From NCBI RefSeq assembly GCF_014204935.1, contig NZ_JACHMJ010000001.1, forward strand, positions 2,356,001 through 2,420,000: a DNA stretch of 64,000 nucleotides. Direction: 5' to 3'. The notes beneath the pieces were generated by a model. It saw only the letters and a program-made list of their open reading frames with translations, did not search any database and had not been told where the DNA came from. How positions within the stretch are numbered: position 1 is the stretch's first letter; every line of letters starts with the position of its first letter. The position numbers and the translations under genes were made by a program. The DNA comes from Conyzicola lurida (GTDB lineage: Bacteria; Actinomycetota; Actinomycetes; Actinomycetales; Microbacteriaceae). Of this stretch, positions 8,238 through 16,459 are shown one piece after another.

Positions 8238-8768
8238 TTACGGCTGCGTAGCCTTATCGGAAGATACGTGTGCATCGATCTCGTCGACAGCCGCGCGCAT
8301 GCCCCGGAGGAAGTCGATGACGACCTGTGCCTGCTCGGGGGTGAGCGACGATGCGACCTCCACCATGCGTTCCGGCACGTCGCCGAGTGCGGCGCGTATT
8401 TCTTCGTCGGTGGTTGCCGTCGGCACGAGAATCAGGGCCCGGCGGTCGAACGGGCTGTTCTCGCGGCGGATCTCGCCGCTGCGCTCCAGTCGGTCGAGCA
8501 GGACAGTGGTCGACGCGCTCGAAATTCCGAGGTAACTGGTGAGTTCTTTGGGGCCGATCGAGCGCCCGGCCTGCTGGGCCATGATCACATAGCGCAGCGC
8601 GAGGAGGTCGTTCTCCCCCATACCCATGGATACCTGGGTCCGCCGTCGCATCGCGGATTCCGCTGCACGGTACGTGCGCATTGCTTCTAAAACGGCGACA
8701 CTTCGCTCGCGTTCAGCGTCGTCGGAGTACCAGTAATGCGTTGCCGCTTCCTGTTCCGAATTTGCCAT
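8238..8768 (-). CDS. MarR family transcriptional regulator (copy 2)
   Basis: 176 aa, a paralogue of the neighbouring MarR protein with the same core (AMRRRTQVSMGMGENDLLAL, helix-turn-helix ELTSYLGISSASTTVLLDRL). A TAGTTCATCTAAC motif lies 11 bp upstream of its start (8779-8791) and a near-identical copy precedes the divergent small gene at 8894-8906. The simplest reading is autoregulation plus repression of the divergent gene. No Cys sensor is seen, so the ligand is unknown. Confidence 0.9.
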   Translation of the reverse strand: MANSEQEAATHYWYSDDAERERSVAVLEAMRTYRAAESAMRRRTQVSMGMGENDLLALRYVIMAQQAGRSIGPKELTSYLGISSASTTVLLDRLERSGEIRRENSPFDRRALILVPTATTDEEIRAALGDVPERMVEVASSLTPEQAQVVIDFLRGMRAAVDEIDAHVSSDKATQP

Positions 8769-8778
8769 TCGTCAAGAC

Positions 8779-8791
8779 TAGTTCATCTAAC
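8779..8791. promoter_or_regulatory. Probable MarR operator 1
   Basis: TAGTTCATCTAAC, just before the second MarR gene. It matches 8894-8906 at 12 of 13 positions. Position against the start codon fits autorepression. Confidence 0.55.
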
Positions 8792-8870
8792 AAGTTGTTG
8801 CGAGCCCGAAACTCCCAGCAATTACCTGCCCCGGGATCACGTATTTGCGGATTCTTTTGGTTCATGTAAG

Positions 8871-8906
8871 TTATTACTAGACAAGCGAACTAATAGTTCA
8901 ACTAAC
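8871..8906. promoter_or_regulatory. Composite promoter/operator of the small unknown gene
   Basis: Three elements overlap here: the 13-mer TTATTACTAGACA (8871-8883) repeated from 6467-6479, a perfect 6-1-6 palindrome GAACTAATAGTTC (8887-8899), and TAGTTCAACTAAC (8894-8906), the partner of the motif before MarR copy 2. The block sits 16-51 bp before the start of the next gene. Confidence 0.55.
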
Positions 8907-8921
8907 GAACAGGGGATCGAG

Positions 8922-9248
8922 ATGACCATCGTGCAGACACGCGGCACCGAGGCCGCATCGACCGAGATCTCGTGGTCGAGCCCCGATCTCAACCTCTGGG
9001 TCGCGACCGTCAACGGCGACTACGCGGGAATGATCGAGTTCACCGACGGTCACTTCGTCGTGAACGACCACACCGGCGAGATCATCGCAACGACCAGCAG
9101 CATCCCGGCCGCGCAGTCCGAGCTGGCCGTTCACGCTGAGGCCCGCGTTGCCGCCAACCCGGTCGCCGAGCTCATCTCCCACATCGCACCCCGCCTCGCC
9201 CGCACGCCGCGTACGTCGTACGCCCGCGGCAACGCCAAGTGCGCCTGA
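8922..9248 (+). CDS. Small conserved-type protein of unknown function
   Basis: 108 aa from ATG 8922, with GGGGATCGAG as ribosome site. No membrane segment. The middle reads like a small beta-fold (WVATVNGDYAGMIEFTDGHF, then VVNDHTGEIIATTSS), followed by a basic Ala/Arg-rich tail ending NAKCA. I do not recognise the family. Its promoter carries the MarR-type operator pair and the shared 13-mer, so it is probably a target of the adjacent repressors, together with the membrane protein downstream. Confidence 0.7.
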   Translation: MTIVQTRGTEAASTEISWSSPDLNLWVATVNGDYAGMIEFTDGHFVVNDHTGEIIATTSSIPAAQSELAVHAEARVAANPVAELISHIAPRLARTPRTSYARGNAKCA

Positions 9249-9326
9249 ACCTCACCTGACAAGCGCGGTCATCACCCGCCGACCACGTCCACCCCATCAG
9301 CACCACAGACACGAAAGTAGAAACTC

Positions 9327-9587
9327 ATGGGCTTCTTCGGATTTCTCCTCCTAGGACTCATCGCCGGCGCCATCGCGAAGCTGATCCTGCCGGGTCGCCA
9401 GGGCGGCGGCTGGATCATCACCCTGGTGCTCGGCGTCATCGGAGCCCTGCTCGGCGGATTCATCGGTAGCGCCGTCTTCGGCGTCGGCCTCGAAGAGTTC
9501 TTCGACCTCTCTACCTGGGCACTCGCCATCGGCGGCGCGCTCATCGTCCTCGTCATCTACGGCGCACTCACCGGCCGCAAGCGCTAA
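9327..9587 (+). CDS. GlsB/YeaQ/YmgE family stress response membrane protein
   Basis: 86 aa with three hydrophobic helices and the family's glycine-rich signature: GLIAGAIAKLILPGRQGGG, then GVIGALLGGFIG. Members are small inner-membrane proteins (transglycosylase-associated annotation) induced in stationary phase and stress; the molecular role is unknown. The gene lies 78 bp after the small unknown gene and is followed by a strong terminator, closing this stress cluster. Confidence 0.92.
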   Translation: MGFFGFLLLGLIAGAIAKLILPGRQGGGWIITLVLGVIGALLGGFIGSAVFGVGLEEFFDLSTWALAIGGALIVLVIYGALTGRKR

Positions 9588-9621
9588 CCCGAGCCTCACC
9601 CGCACACACCTCCTCCAGAGG

Positions 9622-9654
9622 AAAGGCACCGCGTCTTCGGACGCGGTGCCTTTT
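9622..9654. terminator. Rho-independent terminator, probably bidirectional
   Basis: A 14-bp stem (AAAGGCACCGCGTC with its complement) closes on a TTCG tetraloop and is followed by TTTT. The A-run on the other side makes it usable from the minus strand too, so it can end both the GlsB/YeaQ gene and the convergent arcA. Confidence 0.9.
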
Positions 9655-9680
9655 GCATGCCCGGTCGGGCCTGCGTGCCG

Positions 9681-10934
9681 TCAATAGTCGACTGCGTCCC
9701 GGATGATGGGACAGGTCATGCAGTGCCCGCCACCCCGGCCCCGTCCCAGCTCGGCACCCACGATCGGGATGACCTCGACACCGGCATCCCGAAGCAACTG
9801 GTTCGTCTGCGTGTTGCGGTCGTAGGTGTAGACGACGCCCGGGCGCAGGGCGACCGCGTTGTTCCCGGAGTCCCACTGTTGGCGCTCCGACGCGTAGGCG
9901 TCGCCCGCCGTCGCGACGACGTGCAGCTTCGGCAGGCCGAGCGAGCGCGCGACCACGTCGACGAACGAGGCGTCGTCGCCCTCGTCGGTGACGTCGACGC
10001 CACGCCCCGTGTCGGTCGGCCGCAGCGTGAACGCGTGCACACCGTCCATGATGTTCGGGAACAGTGTCACGATGTCACGGTCGGCGAAGGTGAACACGGT
10101 GTCGAGGTGCATCGCCGCGCGCAGCTTCGGCATACCGGCGACGATCACCTGCTCTGCCGCCTCCCGCGCGAACAGCGCCGCCGCGACCTGCGTGATCGCC
10201 TGCCGCGAGGTGCGCTCGCTCATGCCCATGAGCACCACGCCGTTGCCCACGGGCATGATGTCGCCGCCCTCGAACGTGGCCTGCCCCCAGTCGCGCTCGG
10301 GGTCGCCCCACCAGACCGTCGAGCCGACGAAGTCGGGATGGAACTCGTACACCGCCTTCATCAGCAGCGTCTCGTCGTGCCGCGCGGGCCAGTAGAGCGG
10401 GTTCAACGTCACTCCCCCGTACAGCCAACAGGTGGTGTCTCGTGTGTAGAGGGTGTTGGGCAGCGGTGGGAGCAGGTACTCGCGCACCCCGGTCGACTCG
10501 CGGGCGAGCGCGACGTAGCCCGCGCGAAAATCTCCGGGCAGGTCGGATGTCGCGAGCCCGCCGATCAGGAACTCCGCGAGTTCCCGCGGCGGGAGGCTCT
10601 CGAGGAACGCGCGCGTGCCGTCGACGAGCCCGAGCCCGACCTCGTTCGGGGTGATCGTGCGGTCGAGGAGCCAGTCCTGGGCGCCGGGGACGGCGAGGGT
10701 CTCGGCGAGCAGATCGTGTAATTCGACCACCTCGACGTCGTGCGACCGCAGGTCGGACACGAAGTCGGCGTGGTCGCGCTGGGCGTTCTCGACCCAGAGC
10801 ACATCGTCGAAGAGCAGGTCGTCGGCGTTGGTCGGGGTCAGCCGGCGGTGGGCGAGCCCGGGAGCGCAGACGAGGACCTTGCGTAGCTGGCCCACTTCGG
10901 AGTGGACGCCGTAGGTGACGGATGGCGCGGCCAT
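9681..10934 (-). CDS. arcA: Arginine deiminase
   Basis: 417 aa. It hydrolyses L-arginine to citrulline and ammonia. The guanidine-modifying enzyme features are complete: FEGGD (Glu222, Asp225), the catalytic His276 in [11 protein letters not shown] and nucleophile Cys405 in the C-terminal [12 protein letters not shown] 10934 follows AAAGGA. The arcD-type transporter lies 25 bp upstream on the same strand, so the pair is an operon. No ornithine carbamoyltransferase (arcB) or carbamate kinase (arcC) is adjacent, so ATP from citrulline would need genes elsewhere. Alone, the pair could serve acid resistance or nitrogen supply. Confidence 0.95.
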   Translation of the reverse strand: MAAPSVTYGVHSEVGQLRKVLVCAPGLAHRRLTPTNADDLLFDDVLWVENAQRDHADFVSDLRSHDVEVVELHDLLAETLAVPGAQDWLLDRTITPNEVGLGLVDGTRAFLESLPPRELAEFLIGGLATSDLPGDFRAGYVALARESTGVREYLLPPLPNTLYTRDTTCWLYGGVTLNPLYWPARHDETLLMKAVYEFHPDFVGSTVWWGDPERDWGQATFEGGDIMPVGNGVVLMGMSERTSRQAITQVAAALFAREAAEQVIVAGMPKLRAAMHLDTVFTFADRDIVTLFPNIMDGVHAFTLRPTDTGRGVDVTDEGDDASFVDVVARSLGLPKLHVVATAGDAYASERQQWDSGNNAVALRPGVVYTYDRNTQTNQLLRDAGVEVIPIVGAELGRGRGGGHCMTCPIIRDAVDY

Positions 10935-10959
10935 GGGGTGTGTCCTTTCGAGAGGTGGT

Positions 10960-12417
10960 TCAGATCGAGATCGCGCCCGTCGCGAGCCCGACGAGTCCGG
11001 CGAGTGCGCCGACCACGACGAGGGCGAAGACGATCCAGCCCGGCGTCGTGAAGACGCGGCCGTTCTGCTCGCGACGGGCGAAGGCGTAGAGCAGGGTGCC
11101 CGGCGCGAGCAGGATGCAGGCGAAGAGCAGGAAGACCGGTCCGGCGGCCCAGATGAGGAAGAGCGTGTAGACGACGGCGATCGCGGCGACGACGAGCTCC
11201 CGCGTGCGGATGCGCCCGGGCAGACCCGCATACCCGTCGCGCGTGACCGCGATCTTCAGCGCGTACCCCGCGGCGAGCGCGAACGGGATGAGCGAGAGGG
11301 CCGCGGTGAGGTCGAGCATAAAGTCGAGGGCGCCGCTGGCGAACAGCACGACCACGAGCAGCAGCTGGATGAACAGCGTGGAGAGCAGCAGCGCGTTGCT
11401 CGGCACGCCCTTCGCCGTCGACTTCGCGAGAAAAGCCGGCAGGTCGCGGTCTTTCGCCGCGGCGAACAGCACCTCGGCCGCCATCAGGCTCCAGGCCAGG
11501 AAGGCGCCGAGCACCGAGACGATCAGCCCGGCGCTGATGAACCACGCGCCCCACGGTCCGACCGCCGCCTCGAGCACGCTGCCGACCGACGGCTGCCGCA
11601 GCGTAGCGAGCTCTGCCTTGGGAAGGATGCCGTAAGAGATGATCGACACCGTTCCGAACAGGGCCAGCACGGAGAGGAAGCCGAGAACCGTCGCCCGGCC
11701 GACATCCTCGCGTTTTCTGGCATACCGCGAGTAGACGCTCGCCCCCTCGATACCGAGGAACACGAACACCGTGACGAGCATCGTGCCCTGCACCTGGTCG
11801 AACAGGCTGTCCCCGCCGACCTCGTCGTAGCCGCCGGTGATGTTCTCGACGAAGACGTCGGGTTTGAGAGCGACGATCGCGACCACCACGAACACCAGCA
11901 GCGGGATCATCTTCGCGGCCGTGACGACCGCGTTGATGCCGGCGGCCTCCTTCACCCCGCGCATGATCAGCAGGTAGAAACCCCAGATGCCGGCGGACGA
12001 CACGGCCACGGCCAGCAGGGTGTCGCCGTCGCCGAAGGCCGGAACGAGCGGTTTGAGGGTGGACGTGATGAGCACCCAGTAGAAGGTGTTGCCGGCGCAC
12101 GAACTGGCCCAGTAGCCGAACGCGGAGAGAAAGCCCGGGTAGACGCCGAAACCGGTCTTCGCGTAGACGTACACCCCGTTGTCGAGCTGGGGTTTGCGCA
12201 CCGCGAGACTCTGGAAGACGAAGCCGAGCATCAGCATGCCCGCTCCCGCGACGACCCAGGCGATGACCGCGCCGAGCACACCGGTCTGGCTCGCGAACCG
12301 CTGCGGCAGGGTGAAGACGCCGGCGCCGACCATCGACCCGACGACCATCGCGGTGAGGGCGGCGACGCTGAGTGTGTCTGACGGAGTATCGGTTGCCGCG
12401 GTGTCGCGCTGGCTCAT
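10960..12417 (-). CDS. arcD: APC-family basic amino acid/polyamine antiporter (arginine-ornithine type)
   Basis: 485 aa with about 12 membrane helices. The first helix has the APA-subfamily signature [16 protein letters not shown]. The protein should exchange arginine for ornithine or another cationic amine. ATG 12417 is chosen because AAAGGAG precedes it; the open frame runs further upstream without homology. Coupling to arcA supports arginine import. The gene symbol is by function and context; related members carry lysine, agmatine or cadaverine. Confidence 0.82.
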   Translation of the reverse strand: MSQRDTAATDTPSDTLSVAALTAMVVGSMVGAGVFTLPQRFASQTGVLGAVIAWVVAGAGMLMLGFVFQSLAVRKPQLDNGVYVYAKTGFGVYPGFLSAFGYWASSCAGNTFYWVLITSTLKPLVPAFGDGDTLLAVAVSSAGIWGFYLLIMRGVKEAAGINAVVTAAKMIPLLVFVVVAIVALKPDVFVENITGGYDEVGGDSLFDQVQGTMLVTVFVFLGIEGASVYSRYARKREDVGRATVLGFLSVLALFGTVSIISYGILPKAELATLRQPSVGSVLEAAVGPWGAWFISAGLIVSVLGAFLAWSLMAAEVLFAAAKDRDLPAFLAKSTAKGVPSNALLLSTLFIQLLLVVVLFASGALDFMLDLTAALSLIPFALAAGYALKIAVTRDGYAGLPGRIRTRELVVAAIAVVYTLFLIWAAGPVFLLFACILLAPGTLLYAFARREQNGRVFTTPGWIVFALVVVGALAGLVGLATGAISI

Positions 12418-12591
12418 GAGCGCTCCTTTCGGACGCTCCGATGCTGGCATCACCGTCGTGGGATGGCGGTCACCTTGATCGGGTGAACCCGCCGCGTCGG
12501 TGGCGACGCGCAGCTGGGGTAACGCTCGCACGGTTAGCGCCTCCGTTCGGAGGGGCTTTCCTCGCCCGCCGTGACTCGCTAGACCGTACGC

Positions 12592-12954
12592 ATGAAATAC
12601 ATGATCATGGTGTTCGGCGACCGCTCCGCCCTGGACGACCGCTCCCCCGAGTGGATCGACCGGCTGATCCGGTTTATGCACCAGATCGACCGCGATCTCG
12701 AGTCGGCCGGCGAACTGGTCTTCCAGCAGGGACTCGCGGATCCCTCCGAGGCCCGCACCGTCGCGCCATCCACCACCCGGATGACGGCGACCGCCGGCTC
12801 GGCGATCGCACCGGCCGACGCGCTCGCAGGATTCTGGATCGTCGACGTCGCGGACGAGGCGCGCGCCGTGGAAATCGCCGCGTCGATCGCTGCGGTCACG
12901 GAGGCCCCGGTCGAGGTGCGGGCGTGTATGGATGCGCCGCCGGAGCGGGTCTAG
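12592..12954 (+). CDS. YciI-like (DGPF domain) protein
   Basis: 120 aa. It starts with MKYMIMVFGDRSA and contains FMHQIDRDLESAGELVFQQG, followed by AGFWIVDVADEARAVEIA, the layout of the YCII/DGPF fold, a small alpha-beta dimer related to muconolactone isomerase. Actinobacterial members are often paired with ECF sigma factors, but none is adjacent here. There is no ribosome site before the ATG; a TAGACC lies 6 nt upstream. Function unknown. Confidence 0.82.
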   Translation: MKYMIMVFGDRSALDDRSPEWIDRLIRFMHQIDRDLESAGELVFQQGLADPSEARTVAPSTTRMTATAGSAIAPADALAGFWIVDVADEARAVEIAASIAAVTEAPVEVRACMDAPPERV

Positions 12955-13028
12955 AAGTTCTGGTCTTATCGACGCGTTGCTGTGAGACTGAGGATTCGAC
13001 AGCACCACTGACGCTCGGAGGCTGACTT

Positions 13029-13217
13029 ATGGATGTAGGCGGACTGACGATTCTTGCCACCACTGGCGGCGTGGGGGTCGCCCTGGCGATTCTGATCGCG
13101 CTCGGCTTCGGCGCGTGGAGACGCCGAGTGGACACGACGCCGACGCAGGATGCGGAGTCCGCCGCGGCACTCCGCGGCATCCAAGCGGATATCGAAAAGG
13201 GACAGCGCGGCTTCTAG
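13029..13217 (+). CDS. Small single-pass membrane protein
   Basis: 62 aa with GGAGG 7 nt before the ATG. One N-terminal hydrophobic segment (VGVALAILIALGFGAW, residues about 15-30) is followed by Arg-Arg-Arg and an acidic/Gln cytoplasmic tail. No family recognised. It stands alone between the YciI-like gene and a convergent pseudogene. Confidence 0.6.
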   Translation: MDVGGLTILATTGGVGVALAILIALGFGAWRRRVDTTPTQDAESAAALRGIQADIEKGQRGF

Positions 13218-13230
13218 CGATTAGAGCAAC

Positions 13231-13548
13231 TCAGTCTCCGAGTAATAGCCGCCCGCGCCCTCGCGCGTGATCGAGCAGCGGGACGACGACGCCAGCGAGA
13301 CGCGGCTCGAAGCCGCCGATCTCGGCAGCGCCACCCGCGATCGTGATGGTGACCTCGGTCACCGCAGGCGACACGGCGACGTAGCCGTCTGGGGCGGTCA
13401 GGGGCGGTCAGGGTGACCACGCAGTCGCCCGCGACCAGTCCCCCGATGGCGAACGTACCGTCGACAGGGGTGGCGAACCTCAGTGGGCCCGCCGGACCGG
13501 AGCGCATCCCCCTGGTGTCGATCGGATTGACTATCGCACCTCGGGCGG
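13231..13548 (-). pseudogene. Remnant of a Cna-B/carboxypeptidase-regulatory-like domain protein
   Basis: Read from high to low coordinates, one frame gives PLRFATPVDGTFAIGGLVAG and then DCVVTLTAPD, a typical repeat of surface proteins with Cna-B-like sandwiches. At 13391-13410 the 10-mer GGGGCGGTCA is duplicated in tandem. Skipping one copy restores the frame, continuing GYVAVSPAVTEVTITIAGGA and ending at a stop at 13231. The gene is thus a frameshifted fragment without its N-terminal part. The upstream limit is uncertain, at or inside the end of the acetyltransferase gene. Confidence 0.7.
13391..13410. repeat. Tandem duplication of a 10-bp unit
   Basis: GGGGCGGTCA twice in direct succession. 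Because 10 is not a multiple of three it shifts the frame of the Cna-B-like remnant. It looks like a replication-slippage event. Confidence 0.9.
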
Positions 13549-14091
13549 CTAGCCGCTCGATTCCGATCGGACGTTGCCATCTCGTGGCCACAACGCCGAG
13601 CGACGTTCGACGAGGATCGTGTCGCGCCACACCCCGGCTTCAGGGCCGTATCCCATCAGAGCGATGCGCTCGCGCCGCCCGACCTCTCGGAAGCCATGGC
13701 GCTGGTGCAGTTGCAGGCTCGCAATGTTCTCAGGGAAGATGCTCGATTGGATCGTCCAGATCCCGTGCCGTTCGGCAATGTCGATGAGGCCGGCCAGCAG
13801 CAGGCCGCCGACGCCACGGCCACGCGCGGTGGCCGCGACGTAGACGGAGTGTTCGACCACGCCCGAGTACACGGGGCGACCCGATACGGGTGACGCGGCA
13901 GCCCAGCCGAGAACGCCGGAATCGTCGACGGCGACGATTCGCAAGTCCGGATGCTTGCCAGCGTCGAACCCTTCCCAGGTCGGCGGGCTGGATTCGAAGG
14001 TGGCGTGGCCGCTGTCGATGCCTTCGCGGTAGATCGCCTCGACGGCGGGCCAGTCGTCCTCTCCAAGCGGGCGGACGAACGGCGCGGTCAT
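13549..14091 (-). CDS. arsN1: GNAT acetyltransferase of the phosphinothricin/arsinothricin type (ArsN1)
   Basis: 180 aa. It contains AIYREGIDSGHATFESSPPTW at its start region, the PVYSGVVEHSVYVAATARGRGVG acetyl-CoA pyrophosphate loop in two parts, and LHQRHGFREVGRR near the end, all typical of PPT N-acetyltransferases. These enzymes acetylate the amino group of phosphinothricin, methionine sulfoximine or the arsenical antibiotic arsinothricin. It overlaps the arsR stop by 4 bp (ATGA), which points to the ArsN1 role rather than herbicide resistance. Substrate choice is inferred from this linkage. Confidence 0.82.
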   Translation of the reverse strand: MTAPFVRPLGEDDWPAVEAIYREGIDSGHATFESSPPTWEGFDAGKHPDLRIVAVDDSGVLGWAAASPVSGRPVYSGVVEHSVYVAATARGRGVGGLLLAGLIDIAERHGIWTIQSSIFPENIASLQLHQRHGFREVGRRERIALMGYGPEAGVWRDTILVERRSALWPRDGNVRSESSG

Positions 14092-14438
14092 GAGGAGAGC
14101 AAGGCTCGCGCGCTCGAGTCGAGGGCTTCGGGGACGACCCGGTAGTAGGCCCACCTGCCGCGCTGCTCCCGGGTGGCCAGACCCGCGGCGACGAGCTTGC
14201 TCATGTGGTGCGAGACGGTCGGCTGCGACAGTCCGACCGGCTCGGTGAGGTCGCAGATGCAGGCCTCGCCACCGTCGCTCGCTGCGATCAAGGACAGAAG
14301 GCGGACGCGCGTCGGATCGCCGAGTGCCTTGAACACGCGGGCGATACTCTCCGCCTGGTCGGCATCGAGAGCCCCTCCGGTCACGGTGGCGCAGCACGCA
14401 GAGTCGCGTGCGGTCAGGAGGGGGAGCCCGATGGTCAT
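14088..14438 (-). CDS. arsR: ArsR-family arsenite-responsive repressor
   Basis: 116 aa winged helix with recognition region GLSQPTVSHHMSKLVAAGL. Cysteines at 15-16 (ACCAT) and 60/62 (EACICDLT) match the pattern of Corynebacterium glutamicum ArsR, where two N-terminal Cys and one from the helix-turn-helix side bind As(III). The first gene of an arsR-arsN1 operon (4-bp overlap), divergent from the ArsO-like gene. A 16-bp perfect palindrome between the two divergent genes is the likely operator. A CxC near residue 60 is also seen in E. coli-type ArsR, so which thiols bind is not certain. Confidence 0.92.
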   Translation of the reverse strand: MTIGLPLLTARDSACCATVTGGALDADQAESIARVFKALGDPTRVRLLSLIAASDGGEACICDLTEPVGLSQPTVSHHMSKLVAAGLATREQRGRWAYYRVVPEALDSSARALLSS

Positions 14439-14459
14439 ACATCCATTCTGCCAGCCATA

Positions 14460-14483
14460 TTGACAAATGTCGATGCATCGACA
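14460..14483. promoter_or_regulatory. ArsR operator (16-bp palindrome) with -35-like TTGACA
   Basis: TGTCGATGCATCGACA at 14468-14483 is a perfect palindrome in the divergent region between arsR and the ArsO-like gene. A TTGACA hexamer abuts it at 14460-14465. Binding here would block both directions. The palindrome differs completely from the operators of the neighbouring arsC and fusion genes. Confidence 0.7.
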
Positions 14484-14523
14484 AACCTCGATATGTCATC
14501 ACGCTTCGACCGAGGAGAACGCC

Positions 14524-15840
14524 ATGAACGACCTGCCCGTAGTTGTCATCGGGGCGGGCCCCCAGGGCCTGGCCGCCGCCGCGCACCTTCTCGAGCGCGG
14601 CGATTCACCCCTGGTGCTCGAAGCGGGCGACGGACCCGCCGCGGCCGTTTCCGAGTGGGGTCACGTCCGCCTGTTCTCCGGCTGGAGCGAACTCGTCGAC
14701 GCCGCTGCCGCCCGTCTTCTCGCGCAGACCGGCTGGGAATCGCCGACAACGGGCTATCCGACCGGTGCGCAGTGGATCTCGTCGTACCTGGCGCCGCTCG
14801 CGACAGCACTGGGCGACAGCATTCGTTACGGCGCCAGGGTGACCGGCGTCGGACGCATGGGCCGTGACCGACTCGTCGATGAGGGACGCGCGGAGCAGCC
14901 GTTCACGGTCCACATCATCGATGCCGACGGCAACGAATCGCGCATCACCGCCCGCGCCGTCATCGACGCGTCGGGAACGTGGTCGCAGCCGAACCCCGCG
15001 GGCGCAGACGGCCTCCCGGGCCAGGGCGAGCGAGCGGCGTCAGAGCGCATCTCTTACCGGATCCCCGACTTCGCACACCCGGCGCCGTTCGCCGGCAAGC
15101 ACACGATCGTCGTCGGTAGCGGCCACTCGGCCGCGACCGCAGTGAACGAGCTTGCCCGGATAGCCAAGCGCCACCCGGAGACCCGCATCACCTGGGCGCT
15201 GCGCCGCGGCTCCGTGGGCAACACGTTCGGCGGCGGCGACGCAGACGAACTCCCGGCGCGTGGCGCCCTCGGCACTCGCGCCCGTCAGGCAGTCGATGCG
15301 GGGCTGGTCGAACTCGTCACCGGGTTCCGCGTGGAGTCCGTCATCAGCACCGAGCAGGGCGCCGTGCTCGTATCCGAGGACGGCCGCGAACTCGCCGCCG
15401 CCGACGTCGTCGTCGTGCTGGCCGGATTCCGTCCCGACCTCTCCTTCCTGTCGGAGATCCGGCTAGAACTCGATCACACCCTGCAGGCGCCGTCGCGGAT
15501 CGCCGCCGAGGTCGATCCGAACGCCCACAGCTGCGGCTCCGTCCGCGCCACCGGCGCGAAAGATCTCGCTCAGCCCGAGACGGACTTCTACATCGTCGGC
15601 TCCAAGTCCTACGGGCGCGCACCGACGTTCTTAGCGATGACCGGATACGAGCAGGTGCGCAGCGTGGCGGCCGCCCTCACCGGCGACCAGGCAGCAGCAG
15701 CGAGGGTCGAGTTGGTGCTCCCAGACACCGGCGTGTGCGGCGGAGCCGGAACGTTCGACGGTCTCGGCGACGCATCTGCCGCGTGCTGCAGCCCGACGCC
15801 CACCCTTGTCCGACTCGGCCGGACACCGATGACGGCGTAG
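14524..15840 (+). CDS. arsO: ArsO-like FAD/NAD(P)-dependent flavoprotein monooxygenase
   Basis: 438 aa. The N-terminal VVVIGAGPQGLAAAAHLLER binds FAD, and HTIVVGSGHSAATAVNELA (about residue 195-215) binds NAD(P)H. The C-terminus has Cys in VCGGAG and a CC pair in SAACCSPT, as in flavoproteins encoded in actinobacterial ars clusters. ATG 14524 follows GAGGAGAA. It is divergent from arsR and shares its operator. ArsO's reaction is poorly defined in the literature; an oxidation linked to organoarsenicals or thiol redox is possible. The call rests on context plus the flavoprotein architecture. Confidence 0.75.
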   Translation: MNDLPVVVIGAGPQGLAAAAHLLERGDSPLVLEAGDGPAAAVSEWGHVRLFSGWSELVDAAAARLLAQTGWESPTTGYPTGAQWISSYLAPLATALGDSIRYGARVTGVGRMGRDRLVDEGRAEQPFTVHIIDADGNESRITARAVIDASGTWSQPNPAGADGLPGQGERAASERISYRIPDFAHPAPFAGKHTIVVGSGHSAATAVNELARIAKRHPETRITWALRRGSVGNTFGGGDADELPARGALGTRARQAVDAGLVELVTGFRVESVISTEQGAVLVSEDGRELAAADVVVVLAGFRPDLSFLSEIRLELDHTLQAPSRIAAEVDPNAHSCGSVRATGAKDLAQPETDFYIVGSKSYGRAPTFLAMTGYEQVRSVAAALTGDQAAAARVELVLPDTGVCGGAGTFDGLGDASAACCSPTPTLVRLGRTPMTA

Positions 15841-15976
15841 AAGGCAAGCGGCGTCGGCTCGATTCCGAGGCTCTCGAGCATCGTGTCGACGTGGGCTCGG
15901 ATCTGACCGCGAGCAACTCGACGTTAGTGGAGTCCGGGCACGCCGCGCTGGGGCCTCGCGCCTGTCGACGTCGGCG

Positions 15977-16387
15977 TCACGCCTTCTCGGGCAACAGCTC
16001 GGCGAGCAGCACCTGGATGCGTGCCTTGATGTCGTCCCGGATCGGTCGCACCTCGTCGATACTCTTTCCCTTGGGGTCGACCAGGTCCCAGTCCTCGTAG
16101 CGCTTGCCCGGGAAGATGGGGCATACATCGCCGCAGCCCATCGTGATCACGACATCGGAATCGCGCACCTGTTCGGTGGTCATCAACTGCGGGATGCCGT
16201 GACTGATGTCGATGCCCTCTTCCGCCATCGCGGCGATGGCCATCGGATTGATCTGGTCACCGGGCTCGGATCCGCCGGAACGGACCTCGACGGCCCCGTC
16301 CGAGAGTGCGCGCATGTAGCCGGCGGCCATCTGGGAGCGTCCCGCATTGTGGATGCAGACGAAGAGGACGGTGGGTTTGTCGGTCAT
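15977..16387 (-). CDS. arsC: Arsenate reductase, low-molecular-weight phosphatase type
   Basis: 136 aa. The phosphatase loop VCIHNAGRS gives nucleophile Cys11 and Arg17. Cys85 and Cys89 in MGCGDVCP are candidates for the redox relay, and WDLVDP supplies the general acid. It reduces As(V) to As(III) in the cytosol, with thioredoxin or mycothiol as electron source (not resolvable here). GAGGAA precedes the ATG. Its promoter has CATAGA-N6-TCTATG, the same operator as the ArsR-ArsC fusion gene 70 bp upstream, so the fusion protein probably controls it. Confidence 0.93.
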   Translation of the reverse strand: MTDKPTVLFVCIHNAGRSQMAAGYMRALSDGAVEVRSGGSEPGDQINPMAIAAMAEEGIDISHGIPQLMTTEQVRDSDVVITMGCGDVCPIFPGKRYEDWDLVDPKGKSIDEVRPIRDDIKARIQVLLAELLPEKA

Positions 16388-16415
16388 GGGATTCCTCGCT
16401 ATCGGTTATCCAAAG

Positions 16416-16433
16416 CATAGACCGTCATCTATG
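16416..16433. promoter_or_regulatory. ArsR-type operator before arsC (CATAGA-N6-TCTATG)
   Basis: Inverted repeat CATAGA (16416-16421) and TCTATG (16428-16433), extended by one G/C pair, in the 72-bp gap before arsC. The same 6-6-6 layout recurs at 17357-17374. Confidence 0.65.
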
Positions 16434-16459
16434 CCTTATTTCGACGGTGTGACCTCAGT

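Noticed and set aside
12418-12591. Riboswitch or ncRNA ahead of arcD
   Set aside because: I could not see conserved paired elements; the 174-bp gap only shows GC-rich sequence and the arcD ribosome site.
15841-15976. Remnant of an arsenite pump between the ArsO-like gene and arsC
   Set aside because: I looked for hydrophobic frames and found none; a short minus-strand frame reads RAHVDTMLESLGIEP and is not pump-like.
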